The notes: a model not told the origin generated them from the letters alone. A stretch of 64,000 nucleotides of DNA from Gonatopus flavifemur (GCA_018340375.1 JAFFJZ010000004.1:46168001-46232000); one strand, 5' to 3'. Shown: positions 33,844 through 44,582, numbered from the stretch's first letter. A program made the numbers and translations.

Positions 33844-35015
33844 TTCACTTTGGCATCATCAAATTGAATTTGAGGACCCGTAGCTCTGTAATCTTTCAAA
33901 CTCATTACATTACACCCTGCGCCGGTATCTAGTTTAAATTTCAAGATCTTATCCGATTCTATAAATTGCACTGATTCAAACCACTGATTGGAGGTTATGG
34001 AGTTCATACTTATATTCCCCAAAGGAAAAATCGGTTCATCACTAGACTCATCAATAGCGTTAATTTTATTCTTATTTTTGCATACTTGTGCATAATGATT
34101 CGATTTTCTACATATTCTGCACTCTTTACCGAATGCTGGACATCGTTGAGGGTTGTGTTCGTAACCGCACTTTCCGCAAGGTCGGCGCTGCTGATGTCGT
34201 TTCACGTATTCCATCCGATCCGCTGCGCTGCGCGATGTCGTCTGCTTGAAGCGTACATTCTCTCTCTGTCTATCATCGTTCCATCCTTGTCTGGTCTGCT
34301 GCGTTTGAAACTTGTTTTTTTCTTCATTAATAAATTTCACTGGATATTTCTTTCTTATTATATCGACTCTTTCCCCTTCGTTCAATTTTTGAAGTTGCTG
34401 TCCAGCAAGTTCTGCTGTTCTGCATAAGTGTACATATCTCTCCAGAGTCAAATTTTCATCTCGCAGCAGTCGATCTTTTGATTGTGTGTTTTGTATTCCA
34501 CTCACAATCCTGTCTTTGATAAGGCTGTCTTTTAAATCACCGAAAGAACAGTTTAAACTTAGTTTTTTCAGCTCTGTTAGAGAATCTTCGAATGATTCTC
34601 CAGTTCTTTGGTCTCTTTTGAAAAATATGTGACGGCATACACTTTCGTTTTTTCTTGGCACACAGTAGTCCTTGAAAGCAGTGACTACTGTTTCATATTT
34701 AGCTTGATCTGCTTCATTCAATCCAAATGTGTCAAATTTATCTTGAGCTTCCTCTCCCAACGCATGAAGCAAAATGGCCACCTTTACTGGATCAGATTTA
34801 TTAACACTTTCCGATGCCGTCAAATAAATTCTAAATTTCTTGTACCACTTGGTCCAATTTTCATCCAAGTTCCCTCCAAAAGATAATGGTGCTGGTGATT
34901 TTAAATTCAATGAATTTACAGGGACTGCTTGTGCGAGCGCTTGCACGTCCTGTCCTTCGGCCATTGCTGTCTTTTTTTTTCTGTTTTTTTTTTTCGTTCC
35001 ACTGTTCGTCTTCAC
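33840..35015 (-). CDS. Gypsy gag with start of protease
   Basis: 391 residues. An N-terminal capsid-like region (with SFGGNLDENWTKWYKKFRIY) is followed by two zinc knuckles, CGKCGYEHNPQRC and CRICRKSNHYAQVC, and then the protease active site KLDTGAGCNVMS near the end. The frame stops at TAA 33,840-33,842, while the rest of the protease (LTNYNGSDIAVIGKV) lies in the minus-one frame. Gypsy elements can use frameshifting, but usually before the protease, so a disabling indel within the protease is the simpler reading. The start could also be the internal Met at 34,964 (MAEGQDVQAL). Confidence 0.9.
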   Translation of the reverse strand: MKTNSGTKKKNRKKKTAMAEGQDVQALAQAVPVNSLNLKSPAPLSFGGNLDENWTKWYKKFRIYLTASESVNKSDPVKVAILLHALGEEAQDKFDTFGLNEADQAKYETVVTAFKDYCVPRKNESVCRHIFFKRDQRTGESFEDSLTELKKLSLNCSFGDLKDSLIKDRIVSGIQNTQSKDRLLRDENLTLERYVHLCRTAELAGQQLQKLNEGERVDIIRKKYPVKFINEEKNKFQTQQTRQGWNDDRQRENVRFKQTTSRSAADRMEYVKRHQQRRPCGKCGYEHNPQRCPAFGKECRICRKSNHYAQVCKNKNKINAIDESSDEPIFPLGNISMNSITSNQWFESVQFIESDKILKFKLDTGAGCNVMSLKDYRATGPQIQFDDAKVN

Positions 35016-35130
35016 TATATTTCTATTTTATACCGATTCGCGTATGTATTATAAGTTCCACTTTATGTTCAAGTAGGGGCACCTTTGGTTTTATTTATTC
35101 ATTTTTTTTTTACGAATATACTCAGACTTT

Positions 35131-35142
35131 CCGACTGCGCCA
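35131..35142 (-). promoter_or_regulatory. Gypsy primer-binding site, tRNA-Ser type
   Basis: TGGCGCAGTCGG on the minus strand directly abuts the 5' LTR. It is complementary to a tRNA 3' end CCGACTGCG plus CCA, which matches serine tRNA as I recall for Drosophila 17.6/297 elements. Confidence 0.8.
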
Positions 35143-35275
35143 TGTAATGGAGAAGACAGGTTGGTTGTCAAAGGTCTCTTTATTCGTCTTCGTTCCACAG
35201 CGTCTCACGCTATACTCACTTCTGCCAACCGTTTCGTCTGCGTAGAGGGCAGCACTATGTGATACATATATGACA
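35143..35275 (-). repeat. Gypsy 5' LTR, 133 bp
   Basis: It runs from TGTAATGGAG to TATATGACA on the plus strand. This LTR holds the promoter side of the element. It differs from the 3' LTR at four of 133 positions. Confidence 0.9.
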
Positions 35276-35631
35276 GCGGGAAGGGGTACATCGTTTCGTT
35301 GGATGTGTTGAACATCTCTCATGTAAAAAGAAAAAAAAATGTAAATAGTTATATTTATATATGAGAACGAAATAACGATCGACGAGAACAAGGCATCTTG
35401 TATTTCGCCTAATTTGATGATTTCAACTTGAACGTTCCTCTAGTACAGGAAATATTGACATGATCAATTTGATCGGTTAGGTTTTGAATTCTTCAAATCA
35501 CAAAAGAATGAGAATAATGGTTGAATTCGTTCCTCAACAACGTAAAATGTAGCAAATAATTCGATGAAGTGAGAATTTAGTTGCACGAAAAAAATAGTAC
35601 ATGACCTACGTGTGCACGAGTGTCGTATACT

Positions 35632-35809
35632 CTTTTTCCTGACAAGGTGCGCGAACTTCGGTTTTCCAAGCCTGTTACCCACAGTCACTTTACCGCACGC
35701 TTATTGCTTTCCCGCACTGGTCCGACTGCCGTGTGGGAATGACTCACTTTACGCACGCAACACAGGCTTGGGAAACCGAATTTTGCACACGCTGTTAGGG
35801 AGAAAATAT
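35632..35809. mobile_element. MITE with TTCGGTTTTCCAAGCCTG arms (left copy)
   Basis: A 178-bp hairpin: CGAACTTCGGTTTTCCAAGC pairs with the inverted CAAAATTCGGTTTCCCAAGC, and the outer ends TTTTTCCTGACAAGG and inverted TTTTCTCCCTAACAG also match. Mirrored at 38,972-39,149. Frames across it are hairpin shadows. Confidence 0.7.
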
Positions 35810-35881
35810 TATCATCATCACTTTCCAGTCTCGTTACCATTGCCGTTACGCAATATGCTTAACGAAGAGAGGCTATAAATA

Positions 35882-36219
35882 TCCCACACAGCACTCGTTG
35901 TCTAAAAGATATCTTTAGAAATAATTGAGAACAATCCAAGAAGTCTCATGCAACACGAATAAACATCTTTTCAAAGTCTTAAACAATTCTTACTTCTGAA
36001 AGATATCTTCAAGAACGTTTTCTAAAAACTTTCAGAATTTTCCAAAAGACACTTTTCAGAAATTTCTAAAAGTTTTCTGAAAATATTCTTGAAGGTATCT
36101 TTTAGAAGTAAGAATAGTTTAAGACTTTTGAAAGATGTCTATTCGTGTTGCATAAGACTTCTTGCATTGTTCGTAATTATGTCTGAAGATATCTTTTAGA
36201 CAAGGAGTGCTGTGTGGGA
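35882..36219. mobile_element. 338-bp near-perfect hairpin MITE with TA flanks (left)
   Basis: The two halves are reverse complements almost throughout: TCCCACACAGCACTCGTTGT at the start and ACAAGGAGTGCTGTGTGGGA at the end, with TA on each side. Inner blocks AAAGATATCTT and GTAAGAAT also pair. The TA target suggests mobilisation by a Tc1/mariner transposase. Mirrored at 38,563-38,900. Confidence 0.8.
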
Positions 36220-36730
36220 TACTGCATGTCGTTGCACATATTGTTGTTGAATGATATTTTCAGGTCGAAACGAAAGAGCATATCGTCTCAATGCCAATCC
36301 GATTGATTGTATCAACGATACTCTCTGGATAGTCATGATGACAATATTTTTTTTTTCCGTGTGGATTACAACACGTACGGAATTCTGGGTATCATATACG
36401 GAATAGAACAGGAATAGTATACAATCCTTAAATTTTAATGTGCTTTATCAATCATTGAAGTAAATTATCATTTCACTACAATTTTCTATCAATTTAAGGA
36501 CCATGGAGTCCTTCAAGGAATGGGCGAAACTTTGCTTCGTACTCTCTGATCAATTGAGCGATAAACACAAATCTCAAACCCGCAGTATTTGAAATTGAAA
36601 CCGCAGAATGTTCCTGAGAATTATGCAAACAATTATGAACATATTAACCTACAAATGTCAATAATTTTTATCACTCATTTTCTCATGTTCAGGAATATGT
36701 TTTGGGGTTTGGATTTATATCTAAAGCCGA

Positions 36731-36749
36731 ATCCCAGCAGTGCTGGGAT
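36731..36749. other. Perfect short hairpin at inner edge of left arm
   Basis: ATCCCAGCA-G-TGCTGGGAT is a perfect 9-bp inverted repeat with a one-base centre. Homology between arms stops within it, at 36,743. The right-arm boundary keeps only one side of it. Confidence 0.8.
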
Positions 36750-38039
36750 GCTATACATCGAATGATGTAAAAAGGGTGAATTCGAATGAATTCATCATTG
36801 TTCAATGTTGTGGTTGGGATAAGTCGAAAACACATTCTTCAGAAGAATCATTTGAAACGGCCGAGGATTGATCTAACATACATTGATTCTCGACCAATCA
36901 GAATACAGGATTCGGAATCCAATCTCTTGTGTTAAACTTACCAATCAAACCATTCAAATTGGGTATCGGATGAATGAAAATTCTCATGTTTTCTTCTTTA
37001 CATGGAAATTCTGATTGAAAACGAGTAGTTATACTTTTTTCTTCCACTTGAATCCCTATCCCCACGAAATAACACTATTTTACATTTGTCTGCGCAATAA
37101 AAATCATTACTGAAACTACAACTTTCACCTACAGCATATCGTGATAAGAATTCATGACAATAATCAATTTTTCCACAGTGTCGACGAATTCAATCGTTCT
37201 ACATAGAAAATTTATCAATTTGTATGTTGGTAAATCGTATCGATTATACCGATCAGCTGATCGTATGAACGCCCTCTGCAAGCACCTTCCTCTCTTCTGT
37301 TATGACGCTCCTGAATGACCGATGGATCTACCTCATAATTAGTCAACTTTAATTAATTATATCTCGGAAATTATGCGTCGGAGAGCATTGTGCAAAAGGA
37401 CAAATCGTTTTAGAATTTCATCAGGAATCTACTCCCAAAAAAGCGTGCGCGAATTTTGAATCACCCTGTATATCATTAAATTTATCTTCAGAGGATTGGC
37501 GATGAAGAAAAATCCACTTTATAGACATATTTTCTTAATATCGTCTCTGCTACCAATTAAACATTTAACACAATATTGTTTCATGATCCAAGATCTAATG
37601 AGATTTTGCGAGATTCAGTGAGATTTGGCGAGATGCAATGGTTTTTCCTAACCAGGGTCCGTCGTTTGATAGGACATTTTCTCAGTAACGATCTGGCTCC
37701 TTGATCTCATAGTTCTGGCTTAGCTCGAAACTCGGATCGACCGAAATTTTCTCAGCTCTGCTCGAAGATCGGATCGTTTGAAATTATTGAGATCGGCTCG
37801 AAATTTCGAGCCGATCCGAGACGATCTTCGATCCGGATCGAAGATCGCGGCAACACTAGTCACAACAAAGTTTCTTCTGTTTAGGCATTCCAGTTACTAT
37901 ATGAGTTATGTTTCTCCTGTAATCTATACTAGAATTCGCGTTGAGGGCCATGAAGCATTGGAAAACGGACAAAATTTAGCCACGTACTTCTTAAATATCT
38001 AAGCAATGATTGCAAATTTCAAATATATAGCGATGAGGT
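36744..38039. other. Unique spacer between palindrome arms
   Basis: 1,296 bp without counterpart in either arm. It contains no convincing gene. At 37,462-37,470 a CACCCTGTA reads as one end of another Tc1/mariner-like element (inverted TACAGGGTGATTCAAAATTC), without a partner end. A GATCGGATC/CGATCCG-rich stretch with local hairpins lies at 37,700-37,850. A 74-codon frame at 37,778-38,002 is not recognised. Confidence 0.6.
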
Positions 38040-38562
38040 GCACTGCTGGGATTTGGCTCTAGATATAAATCCAAACCCCAAAACATATTCCTGAACATGA
38101 GAAAATAAGTAATAAAAATTATTGACATTTGTAGGTTAATATGTTGATAATTGTTTGCATAATTCTCAGGAATATGTGGCGGTTTCAATTTCAAATACTG
38201 CGGGTTTGAGATTTGTGTTTATTGCTCAATTGATCAGAGAGTACGAAGCAAAGTTTCGCCCATTCCTTGAAGGACTCCATGGTCCTCAAATTGATAGAAA
38301 ATTGTAGTGAAATGATCATTTACTTCAATGATTGATAAAGCACATTAAAATTTAAGGATTGTATACTATTCCTGTTCTATTCCGTATATGATACTCAGAA
38401 TTCCGTAAGTGTTATAATCCACACGGAAAAAAAAATATTGTCATCATGACTATCCAGAGAGTATCGTTGATACAATCAATCGGATTGGCATTGAGACGAT
38501 ATGCTCTTTCGTTTTGACCTGAAAATATCATTCAACAACAATATGTGCAACGACATGCAGTA

Positions 38563-38900
38563 TCCCACACAGCACTCCTTGTCTAAAAGATATCTTCAGA
38601 CATAATTACGAACAATGCAAGAAGTCTTATGCAACACGAATAGACATCTTTCAAAAGGCTTAAACTATTCTTACTTCTAAAAGATACCTTCAAGAATGTT
38701 TTCAGAAAACTTTTAGAAATTTCTGAAAGGTGTCCTTTGGAAAATTCTAAAAGTTTTTAGAAAACGTTCTTGAAGATATCTTTTGGAAGTAAGAATTGTT
38801 TAAGACTTTGAAAAGATGTTTATTCGTGTTGCATGAGACTTCTTGGATTGTTCTTAATTATTTCTGAAGATATCTTTTAGACAACGAGTGCTGTGTGGGA
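38563..38900. mobile_element. 338-bp hairpin MITE with TA flanks (right copy)
   Basis: The mirror of 35,882-36,219, flanked by TA at 38,561-38,562 and 38,901-38,902. It differs from the left copy by scattered substitutions. Confidence 0.8.
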
Positions 38901-38971
38901 TATTTATATCCTTTCTTCGTTAAGCATACTGCGTAACGGCAATGGTAACGAGACTGGGAAGTGATGATGAT

Positions 38972-39149
38972 AATATTTTCTTCCTAACCGCGTGTGCAAA
39001 ATTCGGTTTCCAAGCCTGTGTTGCGTGCGTAAAGTGAGTCATTCCCACACGGCAGTCGGACCAGTGCGGGAAAGCAATAAGCGTGCGGTAGAGTAACTGT
39101 GGGTAACAGGCTTGGAAAACCGAAGTTCGCGCACCTTGTCAGGAAAGAG
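38972..39149. mobile_element. MITE with TTCGGTTTTCCAAGCCTG arms (right copy)
   Basis: The mirror of 35,632-35,809, with the same inverted ends. A few substitutions create different short frames on the two strands, none coding. Confidence 0.65.
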
Positions 39150-39499
39150 AGTATACGATACTCGTGCACACGTAGGTCATGTACTATTTTTTTCGTGCAA
39201 CTAAATTCTCACTTCATCGAATTATTTGCTACATTTTACGTTGTTGAGGAACGAATTCAACCATTATTCTCATTCTTTTGTGATTTGGAAAATTCAAAAC
39301 CTAACCGATCAAATTGATCATGTCAATATTTCCTGTACTAGAGGAACGTTCAAGTTGAAATCATCAAATTAGGCGAAATACAAGATGCCTTGTTCTCGTC
39401 GATCGTTATTTCGTTCTCATATATAAATATAACTATTCACATTTTTTTTTCTTGTTACATGAGAAATGTTCAACACATCCAACGAAACGATGTGCGCCT

Positions 39500-39505
39500 C
39501 CCCCC
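39500..39505. other. Empty target site of the gypsy element
   Basis: The C run here corresponds to the G run at 30,668-30,673. Flanking sequences (GAAACGGGGGG on one side, ACATCGTTTCGTTGG on the other, read on the minus strand) match the two outer flanks of the gypsy element joined together. Confidence 0.85.
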
Positions 39506-39796
39506 GTTTCAGTCGAAGTCTACATGCCGTGTACTTAGTACAATTCTATCTCGTTTCTCATAACGAGTATTATACACTTACCGTGTAATATCACTCTGTC
39601 GGTGTCGTTCCTATGTTTATACGAATTATATAGTTTACGTTGCTGTACAAATTACGTAAATCAGAACAGCGTTGCTGTTGAATTTATCCAGAAGTTCACC
39701 GTATCTAACCCCTTCACGAGTCTGAATTATAAATACTTTTCCAAGTGTGATTTATTTGAGAGAACATTGTCAGGGGTGCCGAGGTCTGAATTGACA

Positions 39797-39903
39797 CCCT
39801 AGTAGCATCAGAATGTTGTATATATACTATGCACGTTCATAGTATATCTAGACACACTATGAACGTTCATAGTACATATACAACGTTCGGTTGCTCCTTG
39901 GGC
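39797..39903. mobile_element. About 105-bp MITE (right copy)
   Basis: The mirror of 30,271-30,375, with the internal palindrome CTATGAACGTTCATAG. Confidence 0.6.
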
Positions 39904-42599
39904 AGGTTCGTACGAGAACAATCTGATGATAAAATCATGTGAGATCGATGTGGAGATGTATTGTAAGCTATGAAGAATATTCAAAAACTTCATTTTTGAA
40001 ATTTTATTTCATCATATGTCATCATTCATTTTCATTTTATTTTATTTATTTATTTATTTTTCTTTATTTTGTGAATTGACCAATGTGTAATCATGATGGG
40101 ACTGACGTTTTTCTAAGACGAGCAGCTTTAATGAAGGTCACAATTCACTCAAGTTGGGAAAGCATTAGGATTCTACTACTTGTATATTATATCTGAATAA
40201 CTGAACTGTAGGTGTGGCGCTTTGCCTCAACTCTAAAGAATTTGGCTCCATTCGGCTCATTTTTTATTGGTCAGTTCATTTCAGAATAATTCAGAAAATT
40301 GTCTACGTGTAGTTACTGAAGATGTTATGAAGTATCAAACTCAGTTTATATGATTTTATAAAACCATTTCCAAAATGGCCAATACGAAATAACGAGTGTC
40401 TAACGCTAGTGTCCTCTCAAGTATTTCTTTTCACTGTGAGAGTACGTGAATATATGTATAATCGGTGTAAAAAGTCCGGTAATAGTTCTAACAGAAATAT
40501 TCTAATACAATATGTTATAGTTGTTATTTGAGAATTCTCAACTTATCAGAATGATAGAGGAAACATTGATGATGGTGTACAGTCGGAAAAAAATATTTGA
40601 ATTTCATCAATGAAATCGTATTCGAAGATCTTCCCGTTAGAACTGTTACCGGATTTCTCACACTGACTTTACAGAAAATATGGAGGCATATTCAGTACAT
40701 TGGAACGTGATGGAATCAATATTCAACATAATACCAATTAATTTCATGATTCTCACGAAGTTTGAATCGTTTGTAGGAACGAGACGAAAATGCAAACCAA
40801 TTTTAATTTGCAAAATTTGATGAATTGTTGGCGTTTATCGTCTTGAATTGGCTTATTTGAAACTGAAAACATGGTTCGAAGAATGTACTGTGAGATTTTG
40901 AGACTGTAACAACTGAGTATTCCGTTACCCGATTACGACTTCGTTCCAATGAACGATTCAAACTTCAGCAATATGTTTCATGCATTATTCCATCAGTACA
41001 GTTGAATTGAGTTCTGCTTGTAGAAAATATGGAATTTCACATCGTACATGAATCCAGATGCGTAAATCTCAACTCATTCCAATAACCAGGGTGTTTAGCA
41101 GTCGGGAATTCCGGGAAAGTCGGGAATTAGTGAGGAACTGTACTTTCGTCGGGAAAAGTCAGGAAAACGTCAGGAATTGGAGAAAATTCCGGGAAATTTC
41201 CAATTATATTTTTATTTTTGTGTGTGCAGAATTTTTAAACTCAGAAAAGTTTTCCCCATCGACGAATAATTGATTATTTCGAATCTTAATTAAAATGAAT
41301 ATTGATTATATCAAATATTGATATTTTTTGTTATAATTTTGAGAGTTATGCAAAGATTCTCAGATATTTTCAGAATAATTTCTTCAACCAGGTCTAGACA
41401 GCGATGAATGATTCACTAAAGAATTCTCGAAGAAAATTCATGGTTCGTACAGCCCTTGAGAACCCTTGAAAACCCCTTGAATTTCATTTGTCTTTTCAAG
41501 GGCTGAAAAGCCCTTGAAAATCCTTCAATTTCGTAGTATGAAAATTGAAAGAAATTCGACGAAAAACCTGAAATGACATCACGGTAAATACTGAGAAAAC
41601 ACGTATGAGCATTATAAATATTTTCATTCTTGAACATTAATTCAATGACTCATTAATCATTTTGATAGTTAAAAACATCCAATAAACATTTTTTCATTGA
41701 AATATTTGGTAATTATCGGTTTTCAATTCAACCAAAACCCTTAGATGCAGTGACATTATAACCGCATATTAACCGATAAGATATCATTCATCCCAATTGG
41801 ATTTAGCCTATTGGTTTTTTTCACCCAGAGATTTGTTTATTAATCAATATTCATTCAATGATGGAACATTTCGACAAATTCCAGTCACTAGTTGTCTTCG
41901 GGGATCAATGATAAAGCCATATGTCAGATTGAAAGTTGTTCTCATAACTTCCCAGACAGCACAAGAAGTTCCATGAGAATTCGGAGAGAATTACGGATCC
42001 TGGAGAAGAATTCATCGAGGATATCGAAAGTAATCGAATGAAAACTCGCAGAGTATTTAGAGAGCTCGCAAATGTCTGAAGAATATGACTCTTTCAGAAT
42101 TGTTTTTTCTATTGAATATAATACTCTTGGAAGTCATCACAAAATTCTTCGAGAGTGTCCTAAAACTATAAGAAGGACTTCAAAAATACGATCGGAATTT
42201 TTATCCTAAGCATAAAAAATTTTGAAAAATCGATTGAATTAATAAAATAAGATTTTAGTTACATTCAAATTATGAAGAAAAAACTACATTGAAACGTCAG
42301 ACTGTGTTATGTAGAAATGATTTAATTGCTCACTCAAGAAAGATTTCACTTCTTCAAAAAGAAGAATCATTTGATATTGAGAAAAAAAATTGAGAAAACC
42401 AAAGTCATTTTAAGAAATTGAGATTTTATATTTCGTTTTACTGTAAAAATTTTTATTCCAGTTGAATTCCTCATGGAATGTACCCAATTCATACTATAGT
42501 TGAATTATTATAAATTCAATTTTATACTTTAAAATAAAATTTTATAATTTATATTGGAAATATTGGAAATTTGTACTTCATACTAACATTTGATATATA
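39904..42599. other. Non-coding right-arm DNA with repeats
   Basis: It mirrors 27,584-30,270. It contains a MITE (next entry), a CCCGGAATT-type degenerate repeat at 41,090-41,210 and a CAAGGG tract at 41,430-41,540. The 71-codon frame at 41,058-41,273 is a translation of the degenerate repeat, not a gene. Confidence 0.5.
40463..40665. mobile_element. MITE with TCCGGTAACAGTTCT ends (right copy)
   Basis: The mirror of 29,509-29,711. The ends match and there are minor substitutions (for example TAATAG for TAACAG). Confidence 0.7.
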
Positions 42600-44461
42600 C
42601 AGGGTGGGGCATTTAAAGTGTCGCGGGCGTTTTTTCCAAAAATGAAATGAGATACGAGAAAATTTTTCGGACAAAAATTGTAGGGTATCGAGGGGGACAT
42701 CCGATGGTGGCCTTGGCTTCGACCTCAAATCTCATCTTCAAGGGCATTCTGAGGTCAACTCTCGTTTTTTAAATAGCATCTCATATTTTTTACTGCGGAT
42801 TTGGATTCTAGGTCAAAAACCAAGAAACTTTTGTCTGAACCATTTTCCTGAAATCCGCAAAGATGGCGCTCTAATCGATATTGTTCCATACTGAATCTGA
42901 CATTAGGATAACTCGAAAACGAAGGGTCTTGGAGGAGAATGTTTCGGACAAAAGTTGTCTGATTCCAAGGGGGACCCCTCGAACTGAAACGGAGGTGATG
43001 GGGTATAACAGACAAAACACAACACATTTCAATCGTCTACATCACTTGGATAATTTTAATGCAGTAGATGCTCAAAATGATGGCCTTCGACTTCAATACA
43101 CATTTCAAAACGTTTTACAAAAGATTGCTGAACTCGTGCTAAAATATCTTCATTGATGCTCGCGCATGCATTGATGATTCGTTGACGCATATTCTCAGGT
43201 ATAGTCGGTGCTTGTTGATAAACTGTGTCTTTTATGTATCCCAATAGGTATGTCTTCAAGTAATGTTGGAAGTACTTGATCTAAGAAATGTCTGTACTTC
43301 TCTCCATTTAGCGTATCTGCAATGAAGTACGGTCCAATTACTCGAGATCGAAAAATACCACACCAAACATTCACAGCCCATTGTCTTTGATGCTCTACTT
43401 GACGTAACCATCTTGGATTTTCTGTCGCCCAGTAATGCATATTATGTCGATTTACTTGACCATGATTGGTGAACGTCGACTCATCAGAAAATAATATGTT
43501 GATGAAGTTGTTATTGTGCATTTGCGCTAGACCCCATCGACAAAACTGTACACGATTTTCGAAATCATCACCGTGAAGGTCTTGATGCAAACAAATGTGA
43601 TACGGATGGAATTTGTGACGTTTCAGTATTCGAAGAACACTTCTTCGAGAAATTCCCGAATGGAGTTCAATTTCACGAGAGCTCACGTGTGGATTATTGG
43701 CTACTGCAGCTAGTACATTAACTTCCGCATTTTCTCCGCTAACAGTTCTCATTCGATGTCGTTTTTCCCTTGTAACACTTCCCGTTTCTGAGAATAATTT
43801 TGTAATGTGTTGAAAATACCTAATGGATGGCGTTGTTCTTTCAGGAAATCGTTCTGCATACAAGTCATATGCTTGTCTGGGGTTCTTATGCACTTCACCG
43901 TAAATGTAGATCATATCGATCTTCTCAGAAACCGTGTATCGGATATCCATGATTTTCAATTCGTCATAAACCAAGTAATAATCAAATGTAACTGACAAAC
44001 TGACTTTCAAAATCGTGAATTTTCACTGAACCCCGTCGTTTGTTTACATCGCGTGAGCTCTGAATGGTGGTAATGTAGACGATTGAAATGTGTTGTGTAT
44101 TGACAACTTTTGTACGAAACATTCCTTTGCAAGACCCTTCGTTTTCGAGTTATTCGAATGTCAGATTCAAAATGGAACAATATCGATTAGAGCGCCATTT
44201 TTGCGGATTTCAGGAAAATGGTTCAGACAAAAGTTTCTTGGTTTTTGACCTAGAATCCAAATCTGCAGTAAAAAATATGAGATGCTATTCAAAAAACAAG
44301 AGTTGATCTCAGAATGCCCTTGAAGATGAGATTTGAGGTCAAAGCCAAGGCCACCATCGGATGTCCCCCTCGGTACCCTACAACTTTTGTCCGAAAAATT
44401 TTCTCGTATCTCACTTTATTTTTGGAAGAAACGCCCGCGACACTTTGAATGCCCCACCCTG
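42600..44461 (-). mobile_element. Tc1/mariner element, copy 2, internally deleted
   Basis: 1,862 bp, exactly 170 bp shorter than the 2,032-bp full copies, with the same CAGGGTGGGGCATT ends. It sits at the mirrored site of copy 1: the flank beyond 44,461 (TATGTTCTTCGAGCC) matches the flank of copy 1. The other flank does not, because the adjacent 4.3 kb present in the left arm is missing here. Confidence 0.95.
43036..44010 (-). pseudogene. Mariner transposase, copy 2, broken by 170-bp deletion
   Basis: The frame from 44,010 follows copy 1 for about 256 residues (to LLEDIPI), then a 170-bp deletion joins it out of frame to the region after the third catalytic residue (GIHKRHSLS...). The deletion removes the second and third catalytic Asp. 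The remaining C-terminal part continues in another frame to about 43,036. Residues before the break are almost identical to copy 1. It should be inactive, though its terminal repeats could still be moved by another copy's enzyme. Confidence 0.95.
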
Positions 44462-44463
44462 TA

Positions 44464-44563
44464 TATGTTCTTCGAGCCGTTTACAACAGTTATTCCTATC
44501 AAGATGTTTCGATTCTAGCCATTTTTCGAGAAGTTCTGAATAGGGGATTGATAATGAAATTGC
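44464..44563 (-). pseudogene. 5' exon fragment of RAG1/Transib-like gene (right)
   Basis: The mirror of 21,121-21,220, with the same acceptor and ELLEKWLESKHLDRNNC reading. The rest of that gene is gone from this arm, so only this stub remains, next to mariner copy 2. Confidence 0.4.
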
Positions 44564-44582
44564 TGAAAAAGATAAATATACT

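Larger units (their letters stand above)
30674..35275 (-). mobile_element. Ty3/gypsy LTR retrotransposon, degenerate
   Basis: A 4,602-bp element transcribed on the minus strand: 5' LTR 35,143-35,275, primer-binding site, gag with protease start, pol, polypurine tract, 3' LTR 30,674-30,806. Flanks are GGGGG (30,669-30,673) and GCGGG (35,276-35,280), consistent with a 5-bp target duplication carrying one change. No envelope-like frame exists. Pol is broken by two stops and gag-pol by a frame change inside the protease. The right arm has a clean empty site (C run at 39,500-39,505), so insertion followed the duplication. Confidence 0.95.
2992..36743 (+). repeat. Left arm of giant inverted duplication
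   Basis: This arm is the reverse complement of 38,040-54,588. Matching landmarks include the 52-bp minisatellite, RING exon, MULE fragment, solo LTR, mariner element and several fold-backs, all in mirrored order and orientation. The outer limit is set by the shared GCGGTAACG at 2,992-3,000 (partner CGTTACCGC at 54,580-54,588); the inner limit by CAGCAGTGC ending at 36,743 (partner GCACTGCTG starting at 38,040). The arm is longer than its partner because it carries the hAT and gypsy insertions and two stretches lost from the other arm. Substitutions and small indels are spread along the alignment, about 2 percent in the samples I compared by eye. Confidence 0.95.

Noticed and set aside
30674..35275. 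Endogenous retrovirus with envelope
   Set aside because: Between pol and the 3' LTR there are only about 300 bp and no envelope-like frame.
36744..38039. Gene in the palindrome spacer (74-codon frame at 37,778-38,002)
   Set aside because: Its N-terminal part translates the GATCGGATC-type repetitive stretch. There is no motif, splice signal or counterpart.
41058..41273. 71-codon frame conserved at 28,901-29,116
   Set aside because: The peptide is a translation of repeated TTCCGGGAAA-like motifs of a degenerate repeat, not a protein family.
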